From CAYWBU01 sp942491525 (GTDB taxonomy: Bacteria; Desulfobacterota; Desulfomonilia; UBA1062): 64,000 bases of DNA. The notes beneath the pieces were generated by a model, which was given only the letters and a program-made list of their open reading frames with translations, was not told the DNA's origin and did no database searches. Both the position numbers and the translations under genes were made by a program. This document shows, in pieces, positions 45,500 through 52,963 of the stretch. Position 1 is the first letter of the stretch, and each line of letters begins with the position of its first letter. The stretch covers positions 448,292 through 512,291 of the forward strand of contig CALOBW010000030.1 of the NCBI GenBank assembly GCA_942491525.1, written 5' to 3'.

Positions 45500-46258
45500 A
45501 TGAAAAAGATCTTCCTTGCAGCCCTGCTCTGTTTTATGCATGCCGGCCCGTGCCTGGCAGAGGAGGAAGTCCACGTTGTTGCGGGTATCTTCATGGGCAT
45601 CATCCAGGAGGATGGCCAGGGGCCATATCAGATCATTCTGCGGCAGGCGGCCGCCCGGGCCGACATCCAGATCACTGAAACGGTCTATCCGCTGAAGCGC
45701 GCAATCAGGGCCTTTTCCGACCGAAAGGCCCTGGCCATATACGGCATGACCGATGCCGTAATCAAGAACACCGGAGATGACGGCATCATTACCAGTTACC
45801 CCCTGGGCGTTTACAAGCTATACATTTTCAGCCGCAAAGAGGACCCGCCCATCTCCAGTTACGCCCAGCTGAAGGGCAAGAGGCTCGGCGGGGTGATCGG
45901 CTACGAGGAGTACTACCGGGAGATCCTCAAACACAACATTCAGATTGATTATCTGGCCGCAGAAAAGAGTCAGTTCGAAAAGTTAGAACGCGGCCGGATC
46001 GACGCGATCATCGGCTTCATGCCGGACTGGATCTCCCATTTAAGTCTGCTCTCCTACGACCCCGGCTTCCCGGTCCACATCGGCTATGATTACATGACCG
46101 TCTGGGACACGCCGGCGGGCCGCAGCTTTGTGAACAGGATATCGCCCGCCCTTCAGAGCATGCACGCCGACGGCACGCTGAAAAAGATTCTCGCTGAGCG
46201 ATATATGGAGTTCGAGTACCGGCCCAGCCGCAAATATGAGTGGGTTCCCGGTCACTGA
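45500..46258 (+). CDS. Periplasmic solute-binding protein (SBP_bac_3-like)
   Basis: This 252-residue protein has a signal peptide (MKKIFLAALLCFMHAGPCLA, cut before EEE). It has the two-lobe pattern of family 3 solute-binding proteins: GPYQIILRQAAARADIQITE (lobe 1), YAQLKGKRLGGVIGYEEYYR (hinge strand) and a final IDAIIGFMPDWISH-type segment. No permease or ATPase gene is nearby, so it may feed a receptor or be an enzyme-like or signalling variant rather than a transporter part. Its domain type is the same as the sensory domains of the kinases at 11.6-22.5 kb. SD AGGAT. It is followed 112 nt later by a GntR regulator. Confidence 0.8.
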   Translation: MKKIFLAALLCFMHAGPCLAEEEVHVVAGIFMGIIQEDGQGPYQIILRQAAARADIQITETVYPLKRAIRAFSDRKALAIYGMTDAVIKNTGDDGIITSYPLGVYKLYIFSRKEDPPISSYAQLKGKRLGGVIGYEEYYREILKHNIQIDYLAAEKSQFEKLERGRIDAIIGFMPDWISHLSLLSYDPGFPVHIGYDYMTVWDTPAGRSFVNRISPALQSMHADGTLKKILAERYMEFEYRPSRKYEWVPGH

Positions 46259-46370
46259 AATCAAGGGTGGCCGAAAGATCAACCGCGAACTGAAGACTAA
46301 AATTTAATTGACAGGTCATCTGATGAGTAGCATGTCTAGCCCAGAGGGCCACAGCCCCAGGAGCAGCGCA

Positions 46371-47093
46371 ATGACAATACCCATTCAGAGAGTAACCGCC
46401 ACCTCGGCCGTGGTGAACAGTCTCAAGGAGCGCATCTGCGGCGGCGAGTTCGGCCCCGGCGACCAGCTGCCCAGCGAACAGACCCTGCTCAAGGAGTATG
46501 CTGTCAGCCGCCTGACCCTGCGCGAGGCCCTGGCCATGCTGAACGCCCTGGGCATCATCCAGGTGCGCCACGGCAAGGGCGCCTTTGTCAACAGCGAGGT
46601 CAGCCTGGCGGCCCTCAACGACATCCTGATCCCCATGTTCCCGCAGCACGACCACCGCCGCATGAAGGATCTGATCGAGGCCCGCAACCTGATCGAGGCT
46701 GAGATGGCGGCCAGCGCGGCCCTCAAGCGCGACCAGAAGCAGATCAGGGCCCTGGAGGCGCTGCTGGAGTACGATGAGGAGATCCTGCACGACCCGCAGC
46801 TCTTTGCCGACCGCGACTACGCCTTTCACCTCACGATCGCCGAGATGTGCAGCAACCGTTTCTTCATGACCATGTATCAGGCGCTCTACCGCCAGATCCA
46901 GGCCTTCCTGCTGCAGTACGCCCGCAGCATCGAAGACCCCCGGGCGGCCCTCGACCGCCACCGCCCCATCCTGGACGCCATCATCCGCCAGGATGCCGAA
47001 GCCGCGCGCCAGCTGGCCCGTGAACATGCCAGCATCTGCGCCGCGCACATCAAGGAGGTTGGGCAGCGGCTGGCTGGCTGCACCGAACCTTAG
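46371..47093 (+). CDS. GntR-family regulator, FadR/FCD subfamily
   Basis: This 240-residue regulator starts at ATG 46371, where AGGAG lies 7 nt upstream; the frame is open to 46308 but that start has no SD. Residues about 10-75 are the winged helix (AVVNSLKERICGGEFGPGDQ, LPSEQTLLKEYAVSRLTLRE, IIQVRHGKGAFV). Residues about 95-225 are an all-helical FCD domain with the metal-binding pattern: D/R at EARNLIEAEMAA, FHLTIAEM (His about 155), then DRHRPILDAI and REHASIC with two further His. FCD regulators often sense small carboxylic acids through this metal. The target operon is not obvious; the solute-binding protein or amidohydrolase genes nearby are candidates. Confidence 0.88.
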   Translation: MTIPIQRVTATSAVVNSLKERICGGEFGPGDQLPSEQTLLKEYAVSRLTLREALAMLNALGIIQVRHGKGAFVNSEVSLAALNDILIPMFPQHDHRRMKDLIEARNLIEAEMAASAALKRDQKQIRALEALLEYDEEILHDPQLFADRDYAFHLTIAEMCSNRFFMTMYQALYRQIQAFLLQYARSIEDPRAALDRHRPILDAIIRQDAEAARQLAREHASICAAHIKEVGQRLAGCTEP

Positions 47094-47180
47094 CGCGCCC
47101 AACCCTCACCAATATCCCTCAATGCATTTCATTTTCAATTTCAAAGATTACTCTTAAATATATCCGTCATTGAGGTAGAT

Positions 47181-47762
47181 ATGAATAATACCGATATCCG
47201 TCGATTGGCAGTAATCCTTCATGACTCAATTGATGCGATCACGGTTCAGGATCTGACCGGTAAGATCCTGTCCTGGAATCGTGGCGCAACAAAAATGTAT
47301 GGCTACCCGAGCAAAGAGGCCGTGGGCATGAATATCCGCAAGATTGTCCCCAAAGACAAGCATGCCGAAGTCACAAAATACCTCAAGGACATCAGCAACA
47401 ACACCAAGGTAAAATCATTTGAAACTCAGCGCATAACCAAGACAGGCAAACTGCTGGATGTCTGGATCGTCGTCACTTGCCTCAAAGATGATGAAGGAGT
47501 CATAGATTCCATTGCAACAACCGAGCGGGACATCACAGATATCAAAAATGAATTGAGACAAAAAGAAGCGGAGGTCAATGTATTGAAAGGATTATTGCCA
47601 ATCTGCGCATCATGCAAGCAGATCAGAGATGACAGTGGATACTGGCATCAAATGGAAACATACATCGAAAACCATTCCGATGCCCTGTTCAGCCATGGCC
47701 TTTGTCCCAAGTGCGAGAAAAAACTCTATGGCAATCAGGAATGGTACAAGAATAAAAAGTAG
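47181..47762 (+). CDS. PAS-domain protein with C-terminal Cys4 motif
   Basis: This 193-residue cytosolic protein has a PAS domain at about residues 13-125 (SIDAITVQDLTGKILSWNRG, ATKMYGYPSKEAVGMNI, TERDITDIKNELRQKEAEVN). The C-terminal part reads LLPICASCKQIRDDSGYWHQ, then a helix and HGLCPKCEKKLYG: two CxxC pairs that probably bind Zn. The same CASCKxIRDDxGYW...CPxC tail is common after PAS or response-regulator domains in deltaproteobacteria and relatives, with unknown role. There is no kinase or cyclase domain here. Base composition is clearly AT-richer than its neighbours, which could mean recent transfer. SD GAGGT. Confidence 0.82.
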   Translation: MNNTDIRRLAVILHDSIDAITVQDLTGKILSWNRGATKMYGYPSKEAVGMNIRKIVPKDKHAEVTKYLKDISNNTKVKSFETQRITKTGKLLDVWIVVTCLKDDEGVIDSIATTERDITDIKNELRQKEAEVNVLKGLLPICASCKQIRDDSGYWHQMETYIENHSDALFSHGLCPKCEKKLYGNQEWYKNKK

Positions 47763-47835
47763 AGTTATTCCGCTTTATCTTAATATTCCAACTATATGTC
47801 TGAAGAATAAATTTAAACATCAAACCTGGGCATAC

Positions 47836-47870
47836 AAAAAACAGGCGGCCCCTGAATAGGGGGCCGCCTG
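47836..47870 (-). terminator. Rho-independent terminator of the membrane-protein gene
   Basis: CAGGCGGCCCC (47842-47852) and GGGGCCGCCTG (47860-47870) form an 11-bp stem; on the minus strand it ends in a run of T (47841-47836). It lies 8 nt beyond the stop at 47878. Confidence 0.85.
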
Positions 47871-47877
47871 CATCTCT

Positions 47878-48795
47878 CTAGATATTCTCGGCCAGGATGG
47901 CCTGGTAATCCTTGGTATCGCTGTAGAGTTCGTCCTTGAGCGGATTCTTCCTCTTCTTGACGATGATATAGACCTGGTAGACGGCCACGGCAATATTTGA
48001 AAGCAGCGCCAGAATGCTGAGGCTGTAGTAAGCCGCCACGTTGTGGGTCGCCTTGACCGCAAAGCTGGGATCGGTGAAGAACCCGGGGCAGGTCAGGGTG
48101 AACATCATCATCAGGGCTAAAGTCTGGACGCGGTGCTGGGCCCAGGCGCCCTTCTTCATGAAGAAGGCCGGAATGGTACAGGCCAGCAGCAGCACGACGC
48201 CGGAGTACATGGCGCGGTCGGAGACGCTGTTGTAGACATAGGCCATGTTCCAGATGTCGTAGGCGATGATCCAGAACCACATCATGTCGGGCCAGATCAG
48301 GTCCTTCTTCTTATCCTTGGTGATGATGATGCCGAACCAGCCGCAGATGGTGAGGATGTTGAGGATGCCGGCGATGCCGTTCATGATGTTCCAGGGGCCG
48401 CCGAAGGTCAGGTAGCCGTCCACCAGGCCGTTGGCGCTGTAGAGCTGGAAATCACGGATGACGGCTTCAAGAATGTTGACCGCCAGAATGAAGGGCGGAA
48501 AGCAGAGCGCGATTCTGTTGGTATGCAGACGAGGAATATAGCGGATGGCCATGCCGCCGATGCAGCCGATCAGGGCCGAATAGGTCTTGGCCCACTGAAA
48601 CCAGGTGCCGGCGCCGGTGCCGGCGACGGCGGTGTTGGGCCACACAAAAATTGTCAGAAACAGCGGCAGCACGATAAACATCGCCATGCCAAACCACATG
48701 TTGATGCGGGCAATTTCATTAAGCAGGATCAAAGCCGCCAGAAAAGCCAATACAACAAGCCCGGTTGACAGAGAGAAAGCTTCAAAGAAAAACAT
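47878..48795 (-). CDS. Polytopic membrane protein (DUF5692-like)
   Basis: This 305-residue protein has about eight to nine hydrophobic segments (for example STGLVVLAFLAALILLNEIA, WFGMAMFIVLPLFLTIFVW, MYSGVVLLLACTIPAFFM, YSLSILALLSNIAVAVYQVY) and a short charged cytosolic tail. WPDMMWFWIIAYDIWNMAYV is distinctive and I link it, from memory, to the uncharacterised family DUF5692. No transport or catalytic motif is recognisable. ATG 48795 has GAGGAG 7 nt upstream; an ATG at 48813 is less well placed. It is a single-gene unit with its own terminator and is divergent from a PsiE-like gene across about 250 bp. Confidence 0.75.
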   Translation of the reverse strand: MFFFEAFSLSTGLVVLAFLAALILLNEIARINMWFGMAMFIVLPLFLTIFVWPNTAVAGTGAGTWFQWAKTYSALIGCIGGMAIRYIPRLHTNRIALCFPPFILAVNILEAVIRDFQLYSANGLVDGYLTFGGPWNIMNGIAGILNILTICGWFGIIITKDKKKDLIWPDMMWFWIIAYDIWNMAYVYNSVSDRAMYSGVVLLLACTIPAFFMKKGAWAQHRVQTLALMMMFTLTCPGFFTDPSFAVKATHNVAAYYSLSILALLSNIAVAVYQVYIIVKKRKNPLKDELYSDTKDYQAILAENI

Positions 48796-49043
48796 ACACA
48801 CTCCTCGATTCATTAGTTGTACATTTCTCTATCTGTAGAATTTGTAACAGTCAACGCTATAAATTACTATTTTTCATTTTAATAGACCAATGCTGAAATA
48901 AAATTTTCTGGCACCAGATCATTTCCCTTTCAAAAATGTACTTTATAATATAATCAGACATTTAGATTCAATTCACTTAACTGCAGCTGAAAGTCTGGTC
49001 CCGCAACGATACTTGCCGGCCAAATATTTTTTGAGGAAAATTA

Positions 49044-49454
49044 ATGCAAGAAACTACTATCAAAAGATCTGAAAGCTTCATCTTATTCATCAATTTCATG
49101 ATGTTTGTCGCCATCGCCAGTGTAATTTTATTTGCCGTCGGCATGCTCTTTCTGGACATCATAGCTATGATAAAAAACAAGTACTCCTACGGCATCGGCA
49201 ATGTTCTCGGCTCGCTGCTGATCATCTGGGTGCTGATGGAGCTGATTGAGGCCCAGCTGCACCACATCAAAGGCGCCAAGATGGATGCCAGCATCTTCAT
49301 CATGGTCGCAATCGTCGGCTTCGTCAGAAAGCTGCTCGTCACCTCGCTGAAGGCCGAAAGCATCGAGGCCGCCTACTTTCCGCTGGCCGCCATTTTCACC
49401 CTGAGCCTCGTATATCTGATTGTGAAGACAACCGAGAACAGGCAGAGCCAATAA
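49044..49454 (+). CDS. PsiE-family (phosphate-starvation-inducible) membrane protein
   Basis: This 136-residue protein has four hydrophobic segments and the PsiE pattern: LFINFMMFVAIASVILFAVG, VLGSLLIIWVLMELIEAQLH (with the M/F-E-L/I acidic motif) and IFIMVAIVGFVRKLLV (with the conserved R-K). E. coli PsiE is induced under phosphate and carbon starvation, but its biochemical role is unknown. SD GAGGAA. It lies just before a CaCA antiporter gene (20-nt gap), and the two are probably one transcript, so a role in ion balance is conceivable. Confidence 0.85.
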   Translation: MQETTIKRSESFILFINFMMFVAIASVILFAVGMLFLDIIAMIKNKYSYGIGNVLGSLLIIWVLMELIEAQLHHIKGAKMDASIFIMVAIVGFVRKLLVTSLKAESIEAAYFPLAAIFTLSLVYLIVKTTENRQSQ

Positions 49455-49474
49455 ACCGGAAGGAGGATCAACCA

Positions 49475-50413
49475 TTGACCATCAGCATTCTGATTCTGAG
49501 CCTGGTAGCCCTGACCGCCGGCGCGGAAGCACTGGTCCGCGGCAGCTCCTCCCTGGCAATCCGCGCCGGGCTGACGCCCCTGACCGTCGGACTGACAATT
49601 GTAGCTTTCGGCACCAGCGCCCCGGAGCTGACCGTCAGCCTGGCCGCCGCCCTCAAAAATCAGGCTGACATCTCAGTCGGCAACCTGGTGGGCTCCAATA
49701 TTTTCAACATCGGCGTCATTTTGGGACTGACGGCCCTGATCTGCCCAATCAAGGCCAACCTGCAGATCCTCAAGCAGGACGCCCCCATCATGGTCCTGGT
49801 CAGCGGCCTGGCACTCTTCCTGATCAGCCGGGGCAGCATCGGCGCACTCGGCGGCCTGAGCCTGCTGGCGCTCCTTGCGGCCTACACCATCTTTACCGTG
49901 TTCAACGCCCACAGGGGCGCCTCCCCAGAGCTCGAGCTCCAATTCCAGGAGGGCGTGCCGCCCAAATCCGGGCAACTCCATACCGACCTGGCCCAGATTA
50001 CCGGCGGCCTGATCCTGCTGGTAGCCGGTTCAAGCTTCATGGTCTCTTCAGCCAGTGAGCTGGCCCGCAGTTTCGGCATAAGTGAAGCGGTGATCGGCCT
50101 GACGATCGTCTCCATGGGCACAAGCATGCCGGAGCTGGCGACCTCGCTGATTGCGGCCCTGCGCCGGCAACCGGATATTGCCGTCGGCAATGTGATCGGC
50201 TCTAACATCTTCAACATCTTGGGCATCCTGGGGCTTGCATCGCTGCCTCAGCCGCTGCAGACAACCGGCATCACAAATCTTGATCTATGGACCATGATGA
50301 TCTTCTCAATTGCCCTGCTGCCGCTGCTCTATACCGGACTGAAGCTGCAGCGCGGGGAGGGAGCCCTGCTGCTGGGCGGTTATGGCATCTACCTGTGGCT
50401 ATTGTGGCCCTGA
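49475..50413 (+). CDS. Calcium/sodium antiporter, CaCA family, second paralogue
   Basis: This 312-residue membrane protein has the same ten-segment plan as the protein at 32453 and both alpha repeats: GLTIVAFGTSAPELTVSL with GNLVGSNIFNIGVILGL (about 38-95) and GLTIVSMGTSMPELATSL with GNVIGSNIFNILGILGL (about 207-262). The predicted start is TTG at 49475: AGGAGG lies at 49461-49466, 8 nt upstream, and no ATG is available. It is a diverged paralogue, not a recent copy. Likely function: Ca2+ (or other cation)/Na+ exchange across the inner membrane. Confidence 0.9.
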   Translation: MTISILILSLVALTAGAEALVRGSSSLAIRAGLTPLTVGLTIVAFGTSAPELTVSLAAALKNQADISVGNLVGSNIFNIGVILGLTALICPIKANLQILKQDAPIMVLVSGLALFLISRGSIGALGGLSLLALLAAYTIFTVFNAHRGASPELELQFQEGVPPKSGQLHTDLAQITGGLILLVAGSSFMVSSASELARSFGISEAVIGLTIVSMGTSMPELATSLIAALRRQPDIAVGNVIGSNIFNILGILGLASLPQPLQTTGITNLDLWTMMIFSIALLPLLYTGLKLQRGEGALLLGGYGIYLWLLWP

Positions 50414-50477
50414 CGGCAAACCGGCCCTTGGATTTCTGCCGGCCGCGCCTATTTTGACGGATAAGGATGAAGGATAA

Positions 50478-51500
50478 ATGAGCACTGCAGCCTGGATAGG
50501 CATACTTTTCTGCATCACCCAGTCGGCCATGTTTTCCGGGCTCAACCTGGCCTTTTTCAGCGTCACCCGCCTCAGGCTGGAAGTTGAATCAAAGGGCAAG
50601 AACAAGCAGGCCCAGAAGATCCTCAAAATGCGCGAGGACTCCAACTTTCTGCTGACCACCATCCTGTGGGGCAACGTGGGCATCAATGTTCTGCTGACGC
50701 TCTTGTCAAACTCAGTCATGGCCGGCCTGACGGCCTTTATCTTCTCCACCTTCATCATCACCTTCCTGGGCGAGATCATCCCCCAGGCCTACTTCTCGCG
50801 CCACGCCATCAAGATGGCCTCCCTGCTGGCCCCGCTGCTGCGCTTCTATCAGTTCCTGCTCTATCCGGTCGCCAAACCCACGGCCCTGATCCTTGACCGG
50901 TGGCTGGGGGCCGAAGCCATCCATTTTTTCGAGGAGAAGGATCTGCGCCATCTGCTGAAACTGCATGTGGATGCGCCCCACACCGACCTGGACCGGGTCG
51001 AGGGCAAGGGCGCCCTCAACTTCCTGGCCATCGACGACCTGCCCATCACCGAGGAGGGTGAAGATGTCGACCCGCGCAGCATCGTGCAGATCAACTTCAC
51101 CAACCGCAGACCGGTCTTCCCGACCATCGGGCACACCGAAGCAGACCCCTTTCTGCAGCAGATCCACGCCAGCGGCAAAAAGTGGATCATTCTGACCGAT
51201 GACAGCGGCCAGCCGCAGCTCACCCTGGATGCCGACGGCTTCCTGCGCGCCGCCTTCTTTGAGCAGGCAACTTTCCACCCCCTGCACTACTGCCACCGCC
51301 CGATCATCATCACCGACCCCCAGACCAGGCTGGGCGAGATCATGACCCACCTGAAGGTCTACCCTGAAAAGAAGGATGACGATGTGATCGACCAGGACAT
51401 CGTGCTGCTCTGGGGCGAGCAAAAGCGCATCATTACCGGCTCGGACGTCCTGGGCCGCCTGCTCAGGGGCATTGCCACACATGAAAGCGGTCTAAGCTAA
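50478..51500 (+). CDS. DUF21/CNNM-type membrane protein with CBS-like region
   Basis: This 340-residue protein has an N-terminal DUF21 transmembrane domain (about 1-140) with four hydrophobic segments and typical motifs: MFSGLNLAFFSVTRLRLEVE, then NFLLTTILWGNVGINVLLTL and FLGEIIPQAYFSRHA (the GEIxPK/Q turn). The C-terminal part (about 170-335) looks like a divergent CBS pair without the usual nucleotide-binding residues. CNNM/CorC proteins export Mg2+ or Na+ with Mg2+. It is next to a CorA gene region, which supports a role in Mg homeostasis; this is inference. SD AAGGA. Confidence 0.85.
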   Translation: MSTAAWIGILFCITQSAMFSGLNLAFFSVTRLRLEVESKGKNKQAQKILKMREDSNFLLTTILWGNVGINVLLTLLSNSVMAGLTAFIFSTFIITFLGEIIPQAYFSRHAIKMASLLAPLLRFYQFLLYPVAKPTALILDRWLGAEAIHFFEEKDLRHLLKLHVDAPHTDLDRVEGKGALNFLAIDDLPITEEGEDVDPRSIVQINFTNRRPVFPTIGHTEADPFLQQIHASGKKWIILTDDSGQPQLTLDADGFLRAAFFEQATFHPLHYCHRPIIITDPQTRLGEIMTHLKVYPEKKDDDVIDQDIVLLWGEQKRIITGSDVLGRLLRGIATHESGLS

Positions 51501-51534
51501 GACTGCCATCAAATATAAAAGTTCAGGAGGATAG

Positions 51535-52875
51535 ATGGGCAACGTTATCCTGCATGCATTTAACTGGACCTTCTCAGAGATCAGTGCCGCTGCACCTGAA
51601 ATCGGCAAACTCGGCTACAGCGGCATTCTAGTTTCCCCGCCAGCCTTCAGTCTGGGCCCGGCCTGGTATGACCGATATCAGCCAATTGACTACAGAATCA
51701 TCTCCTCGCCCCTCGGCTCCCTTGAAAATTTCAAATCCATGATAAACGAATTAAAACTGAACAACCTTAAGATTTACATAGATGTAGTTTTCAACCATAT
51801 GGCACACCGCCCTGACAACAATCTAAACTTTCCTGGAGACACAATTCTTAAGCGCTACCAAGAAGAACAACCACTTAGAGACAGCCGGATCTTTGGTGAC
51901 ATCAGCCAGAGTTTGTTCAGCGCGTCGGACTTCAACCCCCAATCCTGTATCGCCCCATCAGACTATGAGGATACCGACAGAATTGATGCTGTACATAACG
52001 ACAGGATCTGCGATGAAAGAGTCCCCAATGGTCTGCCGGACCTCAATCATCAAAGCCCCCAAGTTATTTCAGCCCAGCAGCAATATCTAACCTCTCTGAA
52101 AAATCTGGGCGCTGACGGTTTCCGCATCGATGCCGCCAAGCATATGCCGGTTGAACATATCCAGAAAGTATTCACACCTGAAATCACACAGTCTCTGTTT
52201 ATTTTTGGCGAGATCATTCCCGCAAGTCACGGCACTTTTCTGGATACGTTCATAAAAGAGGTCAACTTTTCAGCCTATGATTTCAAACTATTCTACTCCC
52301 TGCATCAGGCCATCTCACCAGATGGCAATCTACTGCAGATCGAGAATGCCCAGGGCCTCGATATTTTTCGCAGCCTAACATTTGCAGTGACCCACGATAT
52401 CCCCAACAACGAAGCCATGCGGCAATTCATTTTTGACCCTAACGATCCAGCCAGAACAGATGAAAATCTTGCATATGCCTACATACTTTGCCGCGACGGC
52501 GGGGTTCCGCTCGTTTACTCTGACAAAGGTGAGGCCGACGGCCTCTATACTAACAACTGGATAGACGCCTACAAAAAACCGGAACTCATCAAAATGATTG
52601 CCTTCCACAATGCAGTATTCGGCTCAAACATGCAGATTCTAGCCATCGACCAGTGCCACATGGTGTTCTGCAGATCTGATCTAGGGATCGCCACAATCAA
52701 CAAATGCGAACAAAAACTTACCCTCGATCTGCCGGTGCCGGAACATATTAAGGGGCCCTTCAGAAACCTCATGGATAATAACATTCTGCATGTCACCGAT
52801 AACTGCATCCAACTTACACTCGGTCCGAGGTCATTTCAATTATATCTCAAGCACCCGGACTTTAATCAAATTTAG
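51535..52875 (+). CDS. GH13 alpha-amylase-family glycoside hydrolase
   Basis: This 446-residue cytosolic enzyme has the GH13 conserved regions: DVVFNHM (region I, about 83-89), GFRIDAAKH with nucleophile D199 (region II), FIFGEIIP with acid/base E226 (region III) and VTHDIPNN with H287-D288 (region IV). Full catalytic sets are kept, so activity on alpha-glucans or a small alpha-glucoside is likely. There is no signal peptide. No other glycogen or starch gene is nearby. The DNA is visibly AT-richer and uses more A/T-ending codons than its neighbours, pointing to acquisition from elsewhere. SD CAGGAGGA. Confidence 0.88.
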   Translation: MGNVILHAFNWTFSEISAAAPEIGKLGYSGILVSPPAFSLGPAWYDRYQPIDYRIISSPLGSLENFKSMINELKLNNLKIYIDVVFNHMAHRPDNNLNFPGDTILKRYQEEQPLRDSRIFGDISQSLFSASDFNPQSCIAPSDYEDTDRIDAVHNDRICDERVPNGLPDLNHQSPQVISAQQQYLTSLKNLGADGFRIDAAKHMPVEHIQKVFTPEITQSLFIFGEIIPASHGTFLDTFIKEVNFSAYDFKLFYSLHQAISPDGNLLQIENAQGLDIFRSLTFAVTHDIPNNEAMRQFIFDPNDPARTDENLAYAYILCRDGGVPLVYSDKGEADGLYTNNWIDAYKKPELIKMIAFHNAVFGSNMQILAIDQCHMVFCRSDLGIATINKCEQKLTLDLPVPEHIKGPFRNLMDNNILHVTDNCIQLTLGPRSFQLYLKHPDFNQI

Positions 52876-52884
52876 ATTTAACCG

Positions 52885-52913
52885 TTTCCTGTTACTGAAG
52901 TCTTAGTTATAAT
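52885..52913 (+). promoter_or_regulatory. Candidate promoter of the SLC12-like transporter gene
   Basis: A perfect -10 TATAAT lies at 52908-52913, with TTTCCT at 52885-52890 (17-bp spacer) as a weak -35. The ATG at 52964 is 50 nt beyond. Confidence 0.45.
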
Positions 52914-52963
52914 TTACTGCAATCAAAGCGTTTACTTTAAAATTTAAACTGATGGAGAAGCCC

